A stretch of 31,374 bases of DNA, from assembly GCA_049699975.1 (NCBI GenBank), contig JBNAWB010000016.1, positions 1 through 31,374 on the forward strand, in the 5' to 3' direction. The stretch comes from CAZAGD01 sp049699975 (GTDB lineage: Bacteria > Desulfobacterota > SM23-61). The first letter of the stretch is position 1. The number at the start of each line of letters is the position of its first letter. The notes beneath the pieces were generated by a model. It had not been told where the DNA came from and did no database searches. It saw only the letters and a list, made by a program, of their open reading frames with translations. The translations under genes were made by a program, and so were the position numbers. Shown one piece after another: positions 1-7,713 of the stretch.

Positions 1-2
1 TC

Positions 3-248
3 AAACCCGTAGTGCTGCCCGGGGAAGTGATGAATGTAAAAATTCTGAAAGAAGGTAAAGAACCCGGGCAAGGAGTAGCTTATTTGGATGATGTGACGAT
101 GGTGGTCGTGGATAATGCCAAGCGGTATATGGGAAAAAATGTAGATGTATCCGTAACCAGCGTATTGCAAACCACGGCGGGCAGAATGATTTTCACGATT
201 TTGAAAGAAGATGCTCCGGAAAATTTTTACCAGAATTTTAATCATTAA
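3..248 (+). CDS. PIN/TRAM domain protein, C-terminal part (5' truncated by window edge)
   Basis: The reading frame is open from base 3 to a TAA at 246-248, so only the last 81 or so codons are present. The visible part starts with a K-P-V-V-L-P-G-E motif and runs through Y-L-D-D-x-T-M-V-V-V and V-T-S-V-L-Q-T-x-A-G-R-M-I-F. This is the C-terminal TRAM (presumed RNA-binding) module of YacL-like proteins, which carry membrane segments and a PIN nuclease fold upstream. The family commonly sits directly before ispD-ispF, as here, which supports the call. The PIN domain and its acidic residues lie outside the window, so nuclease function is not checked. An in-frame ATG at base 30 is internal and not the real start. 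Confidence 0.85.
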   Translation, partial: KPVVLPGEVMNVKILKEGKEPGQGVAYLDDVTMVVVDNAKRYMGKNVDVSVTSVLQTTAGRMIFTILKEDAPENFYQNFNH

Positions 249-272
249 ATAAAGTTTCGAAGCCGAGAAATT

Positions 273-308
273 ACCCAGAATTTCTTAGGAAATTCTGGGT
301 TTTTCTTT
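273..308 (+). terminator. Rho-independent terminator after the TRAM-protein gene
   Basis: A perfect 12-bp inverted repeat (273-284 with 289-300) with a 4-base TTAG loop is followed directly by a T-rich run (TTTTCTTT). It lies 24 bases after the stop codon and separates the upstream gene from ispD, so ispD probably has its own promoter in 300-360. I could not identify that promoter with confidence. Confidence 0.9.
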
Positions 309-363
309 ATCTGCCGCAGAAAACTTTGCGCCTGATCAGATTGGCGATAGAGGAAATAGAATT

Positions 364-1062
364 ATGAAACGGGTAGTGGCCTTAATTCCGGCAGCAGGAC
401 GAGGAAGAAGGATGGGAAGCGAAGTCCCCAAAACCTCTCTGCTCCTGGGGGGAATTCCTTTACTCAAACATACCCTCTTCAAATTTGAAACCTGTGGGGA
501 AATCCAAGAGGTGATTCCTTTAGTTCCACCTGAGGAAGTTCCTTTTTGGGAAGAAGAGCTTTTACAGAAAAAGGAGATAAAAAAGGTACGAAGAATATTA
601 GCAGGAGGGGAAGAGCGGCAAGATTCAGTATTTCTTGGTTTACAAGCGGTAGCGGGGGAAGCAGAAATAGTCGTAATTCATGATGGGGCACGTCCCTTTG
701 TTTCTCCAGAATTAATAAAAAAAACTTTAGCCGAGATGGAAAACTTTCCGGCGGTAATTACTGCCCTTCCCGTCGAAGATACGGTCAAAGAAATCTCTCC
801 CCGGAAAGAGGTGGTCAAAAGTCTGGAACGTAGTTTTTTATGGTTTGTCCAGACCCCCCAGACCTTCACTTATAGCTTAATATTCTATGCCCACGAAAAA
901 GCCCAAAAAGAAAATTTCTTCGGCACGGATGACGCGGCTCTTATCGAAAGATTGGGCATACCTGTGCGGGTAATTGAAGGTTCACGCCTTAACTTTAAAA
1001 TAACCACTCCTGAAGATTTACTCTTAGCCGAAGCTTTGCTAAAATACCAGAAGCAGGGATAA
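364..1062 (+). CDS. ispD: 2-C-methyl-D-erythritol 4-phosphate cytidylyltransferase
   Basis: This enzyme transfers CMP from CTP to methylerythritol 4-phosphate, the third step of the non-mevalonate (MEP) isoprenoid pathway, in the cytoplasm. The 232-residue protein has normal family length. The nucleotide-binding A-A-G-R-G-R-R-M-G lies at residues 10-18 with Lys23 after it, H-D-G-A-R-P at 106-111, Q-T-P-Q-T-F at 163-168, T-D-D-A at 188-191 and K-I-T-T-P-E-D-L at 212-219. The usual P-K-Q after the glycine loop is P-K-T here, a mild deviation. The ATG is preceded by GAGGAAA. It heads a tight + strand gene run, with ispF 10 bases downstream, the next-but-one enzyme of the same pathway. Confidence 0.96.
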   Translation: MKRVVALIPAAGRGRRMGSEVPKTSLLLGGIPLLKHTLFKFETCGEIQEVIPLVPPEEVPFWEEELLQKKEIKKVRRILAGGEERQDSVFLGLQAVAGEAEIVVIHDGARPFVSPELIKKTLAEMENFPAVITALPVEDTVKEISPRKEVVKSLERSFLWFVQTPQTFTYSLIFYAHEKAQKENFFGTDDAALIERLGIPVRVIEGSRLNFKITTPEDLLLAEALLKYQKQG

Positions 1063-1072
1063 AATTAAAAAT

Positions 1073-1549
1073 ATGCGTATCGGGTTCGGATATGATGTGC
1101 ACCCATTAGTAGCGGGCCGAAAATTAATTTTGGGCGGGGTAGAAATTCCTTATGGGCGAGGGTTAGCCGGCCATTCGGATGCAGATGTTTTAGTGCATGC
1201 TATTTGCGATAGTCTTTTGGGCGCTTTGGGGGCGGGAGATATTGGGCAACATTTTCCCGATCATGATCCCCGTTTTCAAGGTATTTCCAGTTTACTTCTG
1301 CTCCAAAAGGTTGGTTTTTTAATAGCCCAGAGTGGATATTTAGTGGCCAATTTAGATGCCTCCGTGATCATTGAAGAACCTAAGATTTTCCCCTATGCGC
1401 GGCAAATGAGAGAAAACATTAGCCAAATATTAGGGATTTCTCTGCAACAGGTTAATATAAAAGCCACTACGGCGGAAGGTTTAGGGTTTGTGGGAGAGAA
1501 GAAAGGAATTGCCGCCTATGCGGTAGCTCTTTTATCTTCCCCAAAATAA
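1073..1549 (+). CDS. ispF: 2-C-methyl-D-erythritol 2,4-cyclodiphosphate synthase
   Basis: This enzyme cyclises CDP-methylerythritol 2-phosphate with release of CMP, in the MEP pathway, and works as a trimer with one metal site per subunit. The 158 residues match the family length. Zinc ligands are visible: Asp8 and His10 in G-Y-D-V-H and His42 following G-H-S-D-A-D-V (33-39). F-P-D-x-D-P (61-66) and the C-terminal K-A-T-T-A-E-G-L-G-F-V-G (130-141) are the other family signatures. It lies 10 bases after ispD and 4 bases before gltX, so the three are almost certainly co-transcribed. Nothing in it looks unusual. Confidence 0.97.
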   Translation: MRIGFGYDVHPLVAGRKLILGGVEIPYGRGLAGHSDADVLVHAICDSLLGALGAGDIGQHFPDHDPRFQGISSLLLLQKVGFLIAQSGYLVANLDASVIIEEPKIFPYARQMRENISQILGISLQQVNIKATTAEGLGFVGEKKGIAAYAVALLSSPK

Positions 1550-1553
1550 TAAT

Positions 1554-3041
1554 ATGGAAAATAAAATTCGGGTCCGCTTCGCCCCCAGTCCCACAGGCTT
1601 ACTCCACGTAGGCAATGCCCGCACTGCCCTCTTCAATTACCTCTTCTGCCGGCAAAATCAAGGAAGTTTTATTTTGCGTTTGGAGGATACCGACCAGCAA
1701 AGATCAAGCAGAGAGGCTGAACAAGCTATTATGGATGATCTACGCTGGTTAGGCATTGAATGGGATGAAGGTCCAGATCGCCCGGGCCCATACGGACCCT
1801 ACCGACAATCTGAGCGGCTTAAAATTTATGAACGGTATGCGCAAGAACTTTTAGAGAAAGGCATTGTTTACCGTTGTTATTGTCTTCCTGAAGAATTAGA
1901 GGAGAAGAGAAAGAATTTTTTGGCGCGGGGAATAGCTCCCCGGTACGATGGGCGGTGCCGAAATTTAACTGCGCAAGAAGAAAACGAACTTCTTAGAGCT
2001 GGACGTGCTCCTTCCTTGCGTTTTCATGTTACTGCCCGAAATATTGAATTCCGGGACTTGATCAAAGGCAAAGTTTCTTTCGCCGGCGCTGACATCGGGG
2101 ATTTTATTATTCTCCGGTCTGATGGCTTAGCTGCCTATAACTTTGCTGCGGTGGTGGACGATAGCCTAATGCAAGTCACCCATGTAATCCGGGGCGAAGA
2201 TCATTTAGCCAATACAGCTCGGCAGATTCTTTTGTATCGGGCTTTAGGTTTTACTCCTCCGCTCTTTGGTCATCTGCCTTTGATTTTAGGGCCAGATCGG
2301 GCCCCCCTGAGCAAACGACATGGGGCTACGGCGGTAGCTCATTTTCGGGAAGAGGGATACTTGCCCGAGGCCTTGCTCAATTATTTGGCGCTTTTAGGTT
2401 GGTCGGGGGAAGCAGGGCAAGAAATCTTCGAGCTCGGTGAATTGATTAACCAATTTTCTTTGGCGAGAGTAGCCAAGAGTCCGGCGGTCTTCAACTATAC
2501 CAAATTGAAATGGATAAATCGCCAACATTTGAAAAAAGTAGCTGCCCCGCAGAAAACAGCTTTAGTTCGGCCGTTCTTAGAAAAGAAAGGGTTAAAAATT
2601 GCAGCCACCGAGGAGACTATCTTGGCCAAAGTAGTGGAGATATATTGGGAAGAGGTAGACACTTTGGCCCAATTAGCGGATCGGATAGCCTTTTTTTGGG
2701 AAGAGACCCGGCCGCAGGAGCCAGAAACTTTGACTCTTCTCCAAAAAGAGGAGAATCTAAAAATCTTAGCCGCCTGGCGGACCGAGATAGCAAAAGTGGG
2801 GCAAATAGACCAAAACAGTTACCGCCAAATGATTTTAAACCTAAATCAAATTTTAGGTATCTCGGGAAAAGCTCTTCTTCTACCTCTCAGAGCCGCTTTA
2901 ACTGGGAAAATTAAAGGCCCGGAATTAGAAAAAATTTTTCTCTCTTTGGATAAAGAAAAAATTTTAAATAAGATAGATTTTGTGCTGAGGGCCAAGGCCG
3001 AAGAAAGGAGCGAGAAAGCGTGGCTAACCAAGAGTTATTAA
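1554..3041 (+). CDS. gltX: Glutamyl-tRNA synthetase
   Basis: This is a class I aminoacyl-tRNA synthetase that charges tRNA-Glu. The 495-residue protein has the HIGH-type signature as H-V-G-N at residues 18-21 in A-P-S-P-T-G-L-L-H-V-G-N, and the KMSKS-type loop as L-S-K-R-H-G at 252-257. Cys108, Cys110 and Cys135 (C-Y-C ... Y-D-G-R-C) match the zinc-binding insert of bacterial GltX. Whether it is discriminating or also charges tRNA-Gln cannot be told from sequence alone; no gatCAB gene is in the window. The gene overlaps the next one by 22 bases. The ispD-ispF-gltX order is a conserved arrangement in many bacteria. Confidence 0.97.
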   Translation: MENKIRVRFAPSPTGLLHVGNARTALFNYLFCRQNQGSFILRLEDTDQQRSSREAEQAIMDDLRWLGIEWDEGPDRPGPYGPYRQSERLKIYERYAQELLEKGIVYRCYCLPEELEEKRKNFLARGIAPRYDGRCRNLTAQEENELLRAGRAPSLRFHVTARNIEFRDLIKGKVSFAGADIGDFIILRSDGLAAYNFAAVVDDSLMQVTHVIRGEDHLANTARQILLYRALGFTPPLFGHLPLILGPDRAPLSKRHGATAVAHFREEGYLPEALLNYLALLGWSGEAGQEIFELGELINQFSLARVAKSPAVFNYTKLKWINRQHLKKVAAPQKTALVRPFLEKKGLKIAATEETILAKVVEIYWEEVDTLAQLADRIAFFWEETRPQEPETLTLLQKEENLKILAAWRTEIAKVGQIDQNSYRQMILNLNQILGISGKALLLPLRAALTGKIKGPELEKIFLSLDKEKILNKIDFVLRAKAEERSEKAWLTKSY

Positions 3042-4024
3042 ATTATATTCCTCGTTTTAAAAATGCCCGCATCATGGTCATTGGCGACTTGATGATTGAT
3101 GAATACATTTGGGGAAACGTTTCCCGCATATCTCCAGAGGCCCCCGTTCCGGTAGTTAACGTGACCTCGGAAAATCTTTGTTTAGGAGGAGCGGGCAACG
3201 TAGTCAACAACATTTTCACTTTGGGAGGGAAAGTCTTCATCGCCGGCGTAGTGGGCAATGACGAGATGGGGCGGAAAGTAATTCATGATCTGCGGAAGAT
3301 GGGTTTAGATACTAAAGGAATAATTGTAGAAGCTCAGCGAGTAACCACCGTGAAGACCCGCATAATCGCCCATCATCAGCAAGTTGTTCGTTATGATCGC
3401 GAAGTTATCCGGCCGATTTTCCCCGAGAATGTAAAACAGATAATATCCCTTTTACAAGAATGGCTTCCAGAAATTGATGCCGTCTTGATATCCGATTATG
3501 GTAAAGGAGTTATCTGCGGACCTCTGATGGAACAAGTCCGGGCTTTAGCGCAGGAGGCGGGCAAGATTATTACCGTGGATCCCAAAGTGAAAAATATTCC
3601 TTTTTTTGGGGGAGTAACCGTGATCACGCCCAACCATTTGGAAGCGGCCGAAGCGGCTGGGCGCTGGATTCAGAATGAGGAAGATCTAATGTTTGTAGGC
3701 CAAACTCTTTTGGAGCGTTTACGGGCGCGATCCGTGCTCATTACGCGCGGAGAAAAAGGGATGAGCTTATTTCAGGATAATGGGGAGGTGACCCATATAC
3801 CAACCGTCGCTAAGGAAGTTTATGATGTAACCGGAGCTGGCGATACAGTCATCTCCGTTTTGACCCTGGCTATGGCTTGCGGAGCTCCCGTAAAAGAGGC
3901 AGCTATGCTGGCTAATATTGCGGCCGGTATTGTAGTTGGTGAAGTGGGGACGGCTACAGTCAAGTCCACGGAACTGGAAGACGCCGTAAAAAATGGGATT
4001 CGGGTAAAGAAGCGCAATATTTAG
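3020..4024 (+). CDS. rfaE1: D-glycero-beta-D-manno-heptose-7-phosphate kinase (PfkB-type, domain I of HldE)
   Basis: This is a PfkB/ribokinase-fold sugar kinase that phosphorylates heptose 7-phosphate at C1 to give the bisphosphate used for ADP-heptose and LPS inner core. At 334 residues it corresponds only to the kinase half of bifunctional HldE (RfaE), with no nucleotidyltransferase domain. G-D-L-M-I-D-E-Y-I-W-G near residue 22, L-G-G-A-G-N at 55-60 and the catalytic D-V-T-G-A-G-D-T at 269-276 (Asp275) are typical. The start is a GTG inside the 3' end of gltX, supported by GAAAGGAG at 3003-3010, 9 bases upstream. The separate adenylyltransferase (RfaE2) is not in the window. An ADP-glucose or other PfkB kinase is a less likely alternative. 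Confidence 0.9.
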   Translation: MANQELLNYIPRFKNARIMVIGDLMIDEYIWGNVSRISPEAPVPVVNVTSENLCLGGAGNVVNNIFTLGGKVFIAGVVGNDEMGRKVIHDLRKMGLDTKGIIVEAQRVTTVKTRIIAHHQQVVRYDREVIRPIFPENVKQIISLLQEWLPEIDAVLISDYGKGVICGPLMEQVRALAQEAGKIITVDPKVKNIPFFGGVTVITPNHLEAAEAAGRWIQNEEDLMFVGQTLLERLRARSVLITRGEKGMSLFQDNGEVTHIPTVAKEVYDVTGAGDTVISVLTLAMACGAPVKEAAMLANIAAGIVVGEVGTATVKSTELEDAVKNGIRVKKRNI

Positions 4025-4047
4025 CTCCCCAGGAAAAGGAGAGATGA

Positions 4048-4599
4048 GTGAGCGTACCGCATCCACCGCCGAAAGTTAAATTAGTGATGAGCTTTCTTTA
4101 TAATCAAGAAGATGATTTTCGGGAAGCGGGGCCGGCAACTGGGGAAAAGTATGGGCCCATCGATTTAATCAGTGAACCTTTGGCTTTTGACTTTACTGAT
4201 TATTACGAGCCCGAGATGGGCAAAAACCTGCAGCGGCGTTTAGTTAGTTTTGCTCCTTTAATTTATCCAGATTCTATAGTGGCTATAAAACTTTGGACCA
4301 ATGAATTAGAAAAGCGATTAGTTAATGAAAGGGGAGGCCGCAAGGTTAATATTGATCCTGGATATTTAGCAGCCGCCAAGTTTGTTTTAGCTACGGGGAA
4401 GGATTATAGTCATCGGATTTATTTAGGCCAAGGAATTTATGGCGACTTGACTCTAATCTTTAAAAAAGGAAGTTTTCAGCCCTTGTCCTGGACCTATCCC
4501 GATTATGCTTCATCGCCTTTATTAGACTTGATTAACCTCTTACGCCGCAAGTATCTCTGGCAGCTAAAGAAGTTATCTCCAAAAGGGGGAGAAGAATAG
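4048..4599 (+). CDS. DUF4416 family protein
   Basis: A 183-residue cytoplasmic protein of unknown function. The pattern is that of DUF4416: K-V-K-L-V-M-S-F-L-Y near the N-terminus, a central Y-G-P-I-D-L-I-S-E and F-D-F-T-D-Y-Y-E-P-E-M-G, and N-I-D-P-G-Y-L followed by Y-S-H-R-I-Y-L-G-Q-G-I-Y-G-D-L. The family occurs in delta-type proteobacteria, Nitrospirae and related diderms, often beside yicC, as here. The chosen start is GTG 4048, preceded by AAGGAGAG. An ATG at 4044 is in another frame. No signal peptide or membrane segment is visible. Its conserved acidic and aromatic residues could form a catalytic or ligand site, but I do not assign a function. Confidence 0.85.
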   Translation: MSVPHPPPKVKLVMSFLYNQEDDFREAGPATGEKYGPIDLISEPLAFDFTDYYEPEMGKNLQRRLVSFAPLIYPDSIVAIKLWTNELEKRLVNERGGRKVNIDPGYLAAAKFVLATGKDYSHRIYLGQGIYGDLTLIFKKGSFQPLSWTYPDYASSPLLDLINLLRRKYLWQLKKLSPKGGEE

Positions 4600-4609
4600 C
4601 GGAGTTATT

Positions 4610-5488
4610 ATGATCAAATCTATGACTGGCTATGGCCGGGCAGAATGGAAAGATGAGGATAAACAAGTTGAAGTAGAAATAAAATCTTTTAACCATCGTT
4701 ATTGTGATGTGCAAGTCCATCTTCCCCGCCGGCTAAACTCCTTTGAAGGGCAGGTGCGCCAATTAGTTAAACAAAGAGTTTCCCGCGGAAGAATAGAAGT
4801 TTTCGTGCAGATAGATGATGCTGCTTTGGCGGAACAAAAGTTAGAAGTGGACTTAGAGTTGGCTAAAGACTACTTATTAGGGTTGCGGACGCTCCAAGAA
4901 AAATTAGGTATTCCAGGGGAGATTAACTTAGAAATTTTTATTAACTTTCGAGAAATTTTTACGCGCAAAGAAGTGGAAGCTGATTTAGAAAAGGAATGGG
5001 CTATATTACAAGCTACTATAGAAGAGGCCTTAACCTCTTTGGATAGAATGCGCCAAGAAGAAGGAACTATCTTGGCCCAAGATTTTCAGCAGCGTTTGCA
5101 AACCGTGGCCGAATTCGTGCGCCAAATTGAAGAAAGAGTTCCCTTAGCCCTGAAGAATTATCAACAGCGTCTCCGCCAAAAGGTGCAAGAATTTTGTCCG
5201 GGGGCGGAGGTTGATGAGGCACGCCTGGCTCAAGAAATCGCTTATCTGGCGGAACGGAGCGATATTAGCGAAGAACTGGTCAGGATGAAGAGTCACCTCC
5301 ACCAATTTCGAGAAATGTTAGAACGGGCGGAGCCCATGGGTCGCAAATTAGAATTTATTCTCCAAGAGATTAACCGCGAGGCCAATACTATCGCGGCCAA
5401 AGCAAGTGATGCTGAAACGGCGCAATTAGTAGTGGAGATCAAGAGTGAGCTGGAAAAGATGCGCGAGCAAGTGCAAAATGTGGAATAA
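4610..5488 (+). CDS. yicC: YicC family endoribonuclease
   Basis: YicC-type proteins are stress-related endoribonucleases that form multimers; the exact substrates in this lineage are unknown. The 292-residue protein begins with the signature M-I-K-S-M-T-G-Y-G-R and K-S-F-N-H-R-Y-C-D. It ends with the C-terminal DUF1732 signature E-F-I-L-Q-E-I-N-R-E-A-N-T-I-A-A-K. The central region (about 130-240) is rich in charged helices. It starts 10 bases after the DUF4416 gene and precedes gmk. In many related genomes a small DUF370/RemA gene stands between yicC and gmk; here the 36-base gap is too short for it. Confidence 0.94.
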   Translation: MIKSMTGYGRAEWKDEDKQVEVEIKSFNHRYCDVQVHLPRRLNSFEGQVRQLVKQRVSRGRIEVFVQIDDAALAEQKLEVDLELAKDYLLGLRTLQEKLGIPGEINLEIFINFREIFTRKEVEADLEKEWAILQATIEEALTSLDRMRQEEGTILAQDFQQRLQTVAEFVRQIEERVPLALKNYQQRLRQKVQEFCPGAEVDEARLAQEIAYLAERSDISEELVRMKSHLHQFREMLERAEPMGRKLEFILQEINREANTIAAKASDAETAQLVVEIKSELEKMREQVQNVE

Positions 5489-5524
5489 AATGGCAAAAGA
5501 ATCTTAAAAGAAGGAATATAACTT

Positions 5525-6145
5525 TTGGAAAAGAGGAAGCAGGGCATTTTGTTTATTGTATCTGCACCTTCGGGAGCTGGGAAGACTACGCTTTGTCAGG
5601 CCATGACTCGTCTTTTCCCTGAGCTTTATTATTCTATCTCCTACACCACCCGACCTCCTCGGCCAGGAGACGAGGAAGGAAAAGACTATTATTTTGTAAC
5701 CAAAGGGGAATTTCAGAACATGATAGCGCGGGGAGATTTTGCGGAGTGGGCTGAAATATATGGCGATTATTATGGAACATCCCGGGCTATTTTGGAAAAA
5801 AAGTTGCAAGAGGGCCGGCCGGTAATTTTGGACATTGATGGGCAGGGGGCCAAGCAATTGCGTGCCCAAAATTGGCCTGGAGTTTTTATTTTCATTTTGC
5901 CCCCCTCTTTAGAGGAACTTAAGCGCAGGCTTAGCCACCGCCACACTGAAAGTCCCGCGGCGTATGCGGCCCGCATAAATAAGGCCAAAGTGGAAATTTT
6001 GGAAGCACGCTGGTATGATTATATTATCGTAAATGATGTCTTAGAGAAAGCGCAGGAAGAGTTAAAAGCAATTATTCTGGCTGAACAATGTCGCCGGGCA
6101 AGGAGGGAGGATAAATTAGCTGAAATTTTGAACCAAGATTGTTAA
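5525..6145 (+). CDS. gmk: Guanylate kinase
   Basis: This enzyme phosphorylates GMP to GDP with ATP. The 206-residue protein has the P-loop A-P-S-G-A-G-K-T at residues 14-21, the GMP-binding Y-T-T-R-P-P-R-P-G-D-x-x-G-x-D-Y-Y-F near 40-57, the Y-G-T-S segment and L-D-I-D-G-Q-G-A. The start is a TTG at 5525 preceded by AGAAGGAA (5508-5515). No upstream in-frame ATG is available, and this start gives the usual N-terminus just before the P-loop strand. It lies in the yicC-gmk-rpoZ order widespread in bacteria, with rpoZ 19 bases downstream. Confidence 0.96.
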   Translation: MEKRKQGILFIVSAPSGAGKTTLCQAMTRLFPELYYSISYTTRPPRPGDEEGKDYYFVTKGEFQNMIARGDFAEWAEIYGDYYGTSRAILEKKLQEGRPVILDIDGQGAKQLRAQNWPGVFIFILPPSLEELKRRLSHRHTESPAAYAARINKAKVEILEARWYDYIIVNDVLEKAQEELKAIILAEQCRRARREDKLAEILNQDC

Positions 6146-6164
6146 TAAAAAGGAGGTATAATCC

Positions 6165-6389
6165 ATGGCCCGCATAACAGTAGAAGATTGTTTGCGCCGG
6201 GTGCCTAACCGTTTCATTTTAGTGTTAATGGCTGCGGCGCGTACTAAACAACTGCTTAAAGGGTCAAAACCAAGAGTGCAGGCTGATAACAAAGAAGTAG
6301 TTTTGGCCTTGCGGGAAATTGCCGCGGGGAAAGTTACTCTGCTGATGAACAGAAATGGCAAAAATATAGGGCAAAGAGATAATGGCTGA
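6165..6389 (+). CDS. rpoZ: RNA polymerase omega subunit
   Basis: The small omega subunit assists assembly and stability of RNA polymerase by binding beta'. The 74-residue protein begins M-A-R-I-T-V-E-D-C and has the conserved N-R-F-x-L-V-x-x-A-A-x-R-x-x-Q-L pattern, then K-E-V-V-L-A-L-R-E-I-A-A-G-K. The ribosome binding site AAAGGAGG (6149-6156) is one of the strongest in the window, in keeping with a highly expressed housekeeping gene. The stop overlaps the pyrF start by 8 bases, so the two are likely translationally coupled. The placement after gmk is the usual one. Confidence 0.93.
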   Translation: MARITVEDCLRRVPNRFILVLMAAARTKQLLKGSKPRVQADNKEVVLALREIAAGKVTLLMNRNGKNIGQRDNG

Positions 6390-7131
6390 GTCGCCCCCCA
6401 AATCGAGTCTGGCAGATGTTACCCAGAAGATTATCTTCGCTTTAGATGTGGCTAATCTAATGGAGGCCAGAAGATTTGTTAAGTTGCTGAAGGATAAAGT
6501 AGGCTTCTTTAAGATTGGTCTGGAACTTTATACGGCCTTTGGCCCGGAAGCTATAAAAGCGGTGCAAACAGAAGGGGGAAAAGTTTTCTTGGATTTAAAA
6601 TTCCATGACATTCCCCAGACAGTCTCTCGGGCCGCCGCCGAAGCGGTTAAACATAGGGTGGCCATGCTTAACGTGCATGCGGCCGGGGGTTGGGAGATGA
6701 TGCATAAAACCGTAGAAAGCTGTCAGCAAATAGCGCAAGAATTGAATTGTGCTCCGCCCCTTATTTTAGGGGTAACTATTCTCACTAGCCTCGATGAGGG
6801 CAATTTAAGTCAAATAGGCATGATTGGTCCCGTCCCAGAAAGGGTAGTTAGATTAGCCGAGTTAGCCAAGACTGCTGGTCTCAATGGCGTAGTAGCTTCT
6901 CCCCAGGAGATAAGTCTTATTCGGCAGAAGTGCGGACCTTCTTTCTTTATCGTAACGCCGGGAATCCGCCCCGCCTTCAGTCAAGTGGAGAAGGATGACC
7001 AGAAAAGAATGATGACTCCTAAAGAAGCTATCGCGGCCGGGGCGGACTTTATCGTCTTGGGACGTCCTATACGTATGGCACCTGATCCTGTAGCTGCTAT
7101 GGAGAAAGTTATAGCCGAGATTATTTCTTAG
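6382..7131 (+). CDS. pyrF: Orotidine 5'-phosphate decarboxylase
   Basis: This enzyme makes UMP from OMP, the last step of de novo pyrimidine synthesis. The 249-residue TIM-barrel protein has I-F-A-L-D-V at 18-23, Lys44 in F-K-I-G and the catalytic D-L-K-F-H-D at 71-76 (Asp71, Lys73, Asp76). It ends with V-T-P-G-I-R-P and the phosphate-binding V-L-G-R-P-I. The N-terminus is some 10 residues longer than the family core. The ATG at 6382 overlaps the end of rpoZ, and other starts would be internal. It is the last gene of the left + strand run. I see no clear intrinsic terminator in 7132-7245. Confidence 0.95.
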   Translation: MAESPPKSSLADVTQKIIFALDVANLMEARRFVKLLKDKVGFFKIGLELYTAFGPEAIKAVQTEGGKVFLDLKFHDIPQTVSRAAAEAVKHRVAMLNVHAAGGWEMMHKTVESCQQIAQELNCAPPLILGVTILTSLDEGNLSQIGMIGPVPERVVRLAELAKTAGLNGVVASPQEISLIRQKCGPSFFIVTPGIRPAFSQVEKDDQKRMMTPKEAIAAGADFIVLGRPIRMAPDPVAAMEKVIAEIIS

Positions 7132-7245
7132 CCCCCTGCCTTTTGGTACGGCCATTTAATAATTGCCTTAGGCCACAGTTAAATATTAAATGCTCCTGGG
7201 TGGGTTGGGGAGAAGAAAAAAATTAAACATGCCTAAATCTTATTA

Positions 7246-7587
7246 TTAGAATAGAGGAGGAACAAAGACATCAAAGTTCAAAATTTCCTCTTGCACATCA
7301 AAGATGCGGTGACGGGTGTTCTTAGGCACGCGGATAAAAGATCCTTTAGAAATAGGAAATTCTCCCTCGCCTTCGATCCACATCTTTCCTTGGCCAGCCA
7401 GAATAAAAATGATATCTTCTTGGGTTTCGTGGATATGGACGGGGATTTCGTCACCCGCAGGGATTTTAACCAAAAAGCAAGTGAGGGGGCTTTGATCGTC
7501 CTTTTGCGTTAAGAAGGGTTTAATTTGGATGGGGAGAAAGGGATGAGGTTGCCAGGGTAACTCAGCCTCTCTTTTTAAAAAAACCAT
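7246..7587 (-). CDS. Small cupin-domain protein
   Basis: A 113-residue single-domain cupin. The first cupin motif is H-I-H-E-T-Q-E with two His and a Glu ligand to a metal, followed by F-I-L-A-G-Q-G. The second is seen as S-F-I-R-V-P-K-N-T-R-H. Proteins of this type bind a metal and small ligand, and many are of unknown function; the substrate cannot be predicted. The start ATG (CAT at 7585-7587) has GGAGGA about 6 bases upstream. The gene is convergent with pyrF and divergent from the branched-chain amino acid operon, with which its promoter appears to overlap. It could be an auxiliary isomerase or sensor, but this is unproven. Confidence 0.82.
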   Translation of the reverse strand: MVFLKREAELPWQPHPFLPIQIKPFLTQKDDQSPLTCFLVKIPAGDEIPVHIHETQEDIIFILAGQGKMWIEGEGEFPISKGSFIRVPKNTRHRIFDVQEEILNFDVFVPPLF

Positions 7588-7638
7588 GATTTGTCCTCCG
7601 TAAATAATTAGGTTTAATTGGGAATGACCATCGCTAAT

Positions 7639-7667
7639 TTGACAAAAGATGTTCCATAGTATATTAT
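7639..7667 (+). promoter_or_regulatory. Sigma-70-type promoter of the DUF465-ilv-leu operon
   Basis: A perfect -35 box TTGACA (7639-7644) and a -10 box TATTAT (7662-7667) are separated by exactly 17 bases. Transcription should start near 7674, about 40 bases before the first gene. The leader is too short for a T-box, leader peptide or attenuator, so control is probably at the promoter itself. Confidence 0.8.
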
Positions 7668-7687
7668 TTTATTTTTAATAATATCAA
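7658..7687 (-). promoter_or_regulatory. Likely sigma-70 promoter of the cupin gene, overlapping the divergent ilv promoter
   Basis: Read on the minus strand there is TTGATA (7682-7687) and TATACT (7658-7663) with an 18-base spacer, giving a start near 7651 and a leader of about 64 bases to the cupin ATG. Its -10 region shares bases with the -10 region of the + strand promoter. Confidence 0.55.
7661..7684. repeat. Palindrome overlapping both divergent promoters (possible operator)
   Basis: Perfect 8-bp inverted repeat ATATTATT (7661-7668) and AATAATAT (7677-7684) with an 8-base centre. It covers the -10 box and start region of the ilv-operon promoter and lies inside the cupin-gene promoter. 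It is AT-only, so chance is a real alternative to an operator. Confidence 0.4.
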
Positions 7688-7713
7688 GAGCCTCCTTAAT
7701 AAAAGAGGAAAAA

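Noticed and set aside
2510..2914. Plus-strand frame of 134 codons inside gltX
   Set aside because: Lies wholly within gltX in another frame with low-complexity Ser/Lys composition and no domain signature.
3767..4066. Minus-strand frame of 99 codons across the rfaE1/DUF4416 junction
   Set aside because: No family pattern and opposite to two well-supported genes; a shadow frame.
5489..5524. Expected DUF370/RemA gene between yicC and gmk
   Set aside because: The gap is 36 bases, too short. The only ATG there is followed by a stop after five codons, so the gene is absent at this locus, not missed.
7132..7245. Terminator between convergent pyrF and cupin genes
   Set aside because: Only a 4-bp GGCC pairing is visible and no T-run follows; too weak to call.
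7588..7713. T-box or leader-peptide attenuator before the branched-chain operon
   Set aside because: The predicted leader is only about 40 bases, with no specifier stem, leucine/valine codon run or terminator hairpin.
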